Shown here: piece after piece, positions 21,468 to 22,576 of the stretch | Layout: the number at the start of each line of letters is the position of its first letter | Numbering within the stretch: the first letter of the stretch is position 1 | From: Pseudomonadaceae bacterium UBA836 | GTDB taxonomy: Bacteria > Pseudomonadota > Gammaproteobacteria > Pseudomonadales > Pseudomonadaceae | NCBI GenBank assembly: GCA_002296055.1 | Contig: DBHE01000110.1 | Span: forward strand, 1-22,576 | Direction: 5' to 3' | Length of the DNA stretch: 22,576 bases | The notes under the pieces: model-generated | What the model was told of the DNA's origin: nothing | Database searches by the model: none | What the model saw: only the letters and a program-made list of their open reading frames with translations | Program-made: the position numbers and the translations under genes

Positions 21468-22184
21468 TCAATTGGTTGTCAGCGCGGTTTGCAAGGTGCT
21501 GATATCCAGCTGGTTTGCGCTGGCGTAGGACATGAACGATTGCGAGGTGCCAGACCAGGCCGACAGCAGCGCCGGCAGGTTGCGGGCGATGGTGGTGGCG
21601 TCGCCCAGGCTGCTGGCCAGTTGCGCGGCGGCCATGGGGTTGGACAGCAGCGAGCCAGCGGCGCCTTGCGCGTTGTTGATCCACTGGGTGAAGGCGCCGC
21701 TCAGCTTGGTGCCTTCCTGGATGCCGGCGGTGTAGTACGGGATGGCCTCGATCAGGGCTGCGCGGTTTTCGCCACTCATGGCGGCCGCCTGGCTCAGGGC
21801 ATTCTGAATCAGCTGCTGGTTGGTGCTGGTCAGCTGGGTGTCACGCAAGATCGCGTCAGAATCGCTGACACCACCGATGGCGTATTGCTGCGCGGCATTC
21901 AGCGTCTGGGTGGCCGCGTCGGTGTTGCCGGTGGCCTGCAGGGTTTTGGCCTGGGCAATCAGCATGTTGTTCATGCTGGCATTGAAGCGCAGCATCAGGT
22001 CGCTGTGCTGCTGCTCCAGTGCGCTGTTGTCGCTGGCATTGCTGTTACCCTGGGTGGCGGTGTTCAGCGCCGCGCCAGCGACGGATTTGATAGCGTCCAG
22101 ACCAAAGGCCTGCGCCTGGCCAGATACCAGCAGGCCGGCTGCAACAAGGCCGATGAGGCCGGTGTGGATGCGTTTGCTGTTCAT
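21468..22184 (-). CDS. Exported alanine/glutamine-rich helical protein, unknown function
   Basis: A 238-residue protein I do not recognise. A signal peptide spans residues 1-26 (GLIGLVAAGLLVSGQAQA, cut before FGLD). The mature 212 residues lack cysteine, are rich in Ala, Gln, Asn, Ser and Thr, and are predicted to be mostly helical, with heptad-like stretches (QQHSDLMLRFNASMNNMLIA, LQATGNTDAATQTLNAAQQY). No lipobox, membrane anchor or catalytic motif is visible, so a soluble periplasmic protein is the likely location. The ATG has AGGAG 8 bases upstream. It is divergent from the extensin-like gene. Possible roles include a periplasmic chaperone or structural protein, but nothing supports a choice. 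Confidence 0.8.
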   Translation of the reverse strand: MNSKRIHTGLIGLVAAGLLVSGQAQAFGLDAIKSVAGAALNTATQGNSNASDNSALEQQHSDLMLRFNASMNNMLIAQAKTLQATGNTDAATQTLNAAQQYAIGGVSDSDAILRDTQLTSTNQQLIQNALSQAAAMSGENRAALIEAIPYYTAGIQEGTKLSGAFTQWINNAQGAAGSLLSNPMAAAQLASSLGDATTIARNLPALLSAWSGTSQSFMSYASANQLDISTLQTALTTN

Positions 22185-22380
22185 GTCCGTTGCTCCTGAA
22201 AAAATGCATCATGCTAGGTGTGATATACCCGCCAGGTTGGCTAGTCTGTGGTGCTGAAACAGCCGTTGTAGAGCTGCTCAGCCTTGTCTGTGATGACGGG
22301 CTTGGCGAATGTACAGCAAATACAGGCAAGGGCGTACCCCGCGTTCTGGGGGGAGGCGTTGATCAAAAAAACTGTCGAGG

Positions 22381-22576
22381 ATGCAAACCCGCCTGATGAA
22401 AGTCTTTTTTGCTGGTTGTCTGGTGCTACTGCTTGCCGCTGGCGGCTTTCTGTTGGGGCTGCAGCAGCAGTGGTGGACGGTGCCGCGTGAGTGGAACCCC
22501 TTTGCGCCGCTGCACCTGGCAGACCCGTTGACGCCGTTGACGCGCTGGAAACTGCAGCGCCTGGGCGATGACCCCG
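22381..22576 (+). CDS. Probable extensin-family protein, N-terminal fragment
   Basis: The visible 65 residues begin with a hydrophobic segment (about 7-24, KVFFAGCLVLLLAAGGFL) that looks like a signal anchor. WNPFAPLHLADPLTPLTRWK follows, resembling the region before the extensin-like C-terminal domain in proteobacterial envelope proteins (from memory). The rest lies beyond the window, so the defining cysteine motifs cannot be checked. The ATG at 22381 has no clear ribosome binding site; an ATG at 22396 (MKVFFAG) is an alternative that removes five residues. An in-frame TGA at 22360 limits the start on the upstream side. The family assignment is tentative. Confidence 0.55.
   Translation, partial: MQTRLMKVFFAGCLVLLLAAGGFLLGLQQQWWTVPREWNPFAPLHLADPLTPLTRWKLQRLGDDP

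Noticed and set aside
22185..22380. Promoters or a small RNA in the divergent gap before the extensin-like gene
   Set aside because: No convincing -35/-10 pair, GG-N10-GC element or stable hairpin with a T-run was visible.

Overview
The window is a GC-rich, densely coded stretch of a gammaproteobacterial chromosome, most likely Pseudomonadaceae (a Pseudomonas or Halopseudomonas-type organism). This rests on the divergent prlC / gamma-carbonic anhydrase pair, a CadR/CadA pair, Pseudomonas-like gene content and strong AAGGAG-type ribosome binding sites. I see no rRNA, tRNA, CRISPR array, insertion sequence or phage gene. Nineteen coding sequences are supported. Two run off the ends: prlC on the left and a probable extensin-family gene on the right. 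One, a 51-residue exported or membrane peptide, is very short. No stretch over 300 bases lacks a gene; the longest gap is 264 bases, at 4686-4949. || Layout, left: prlC (minus, partial) diverges from a gamma-class carbonic anhydrase-like gene. Then come a membrane diguanylate cyclase with a GGEEF active site and an MDR-family NADP-dependent reductase with its own sigma70-like promoter. Next is the most notable gene, a 1129-residue fusion of a complete Amt ammonium transporter to two PAS domains, a GGDEF and an EAL domain. It has a candidate sigma54 promoter and an NtrC-like palindrome in its leader, which suggests nitrogen-status control of a c-di-GMP signalling transporter. || Middle: on the minus strand lies a tight operon of a TPR-fused response regulator, a small soluble histidine kinase (GTGA overlap) and a DUF454 membrane protein. 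It meets the Amt fusion tail to tail through a shared CTAG. Upstream on the same strand is an NAD(P)-binding SDR-like protein, divergent from a DUF533/YebE-like protein. cadR and cadA follow, divergent around a textbook MerR-family operator with a 19-base promoter spacer. || Right: a 51-residue peptide, a DUF2946 protein, a TonB-dependent receptor and a PepSY transmembrane protein lie co-directionally and look like a metal or siderophore uptake-and-reduction locus. They end at a strong palindrome against a convergent YgdI/YgdR-type lipoprotein. Then come a classical SDR, an unrecognised alanine- and glutamine-rich exported protein, and the divergent partial extensin-like gene. || All functional calls come from motifs read by eye; no database search was possible.
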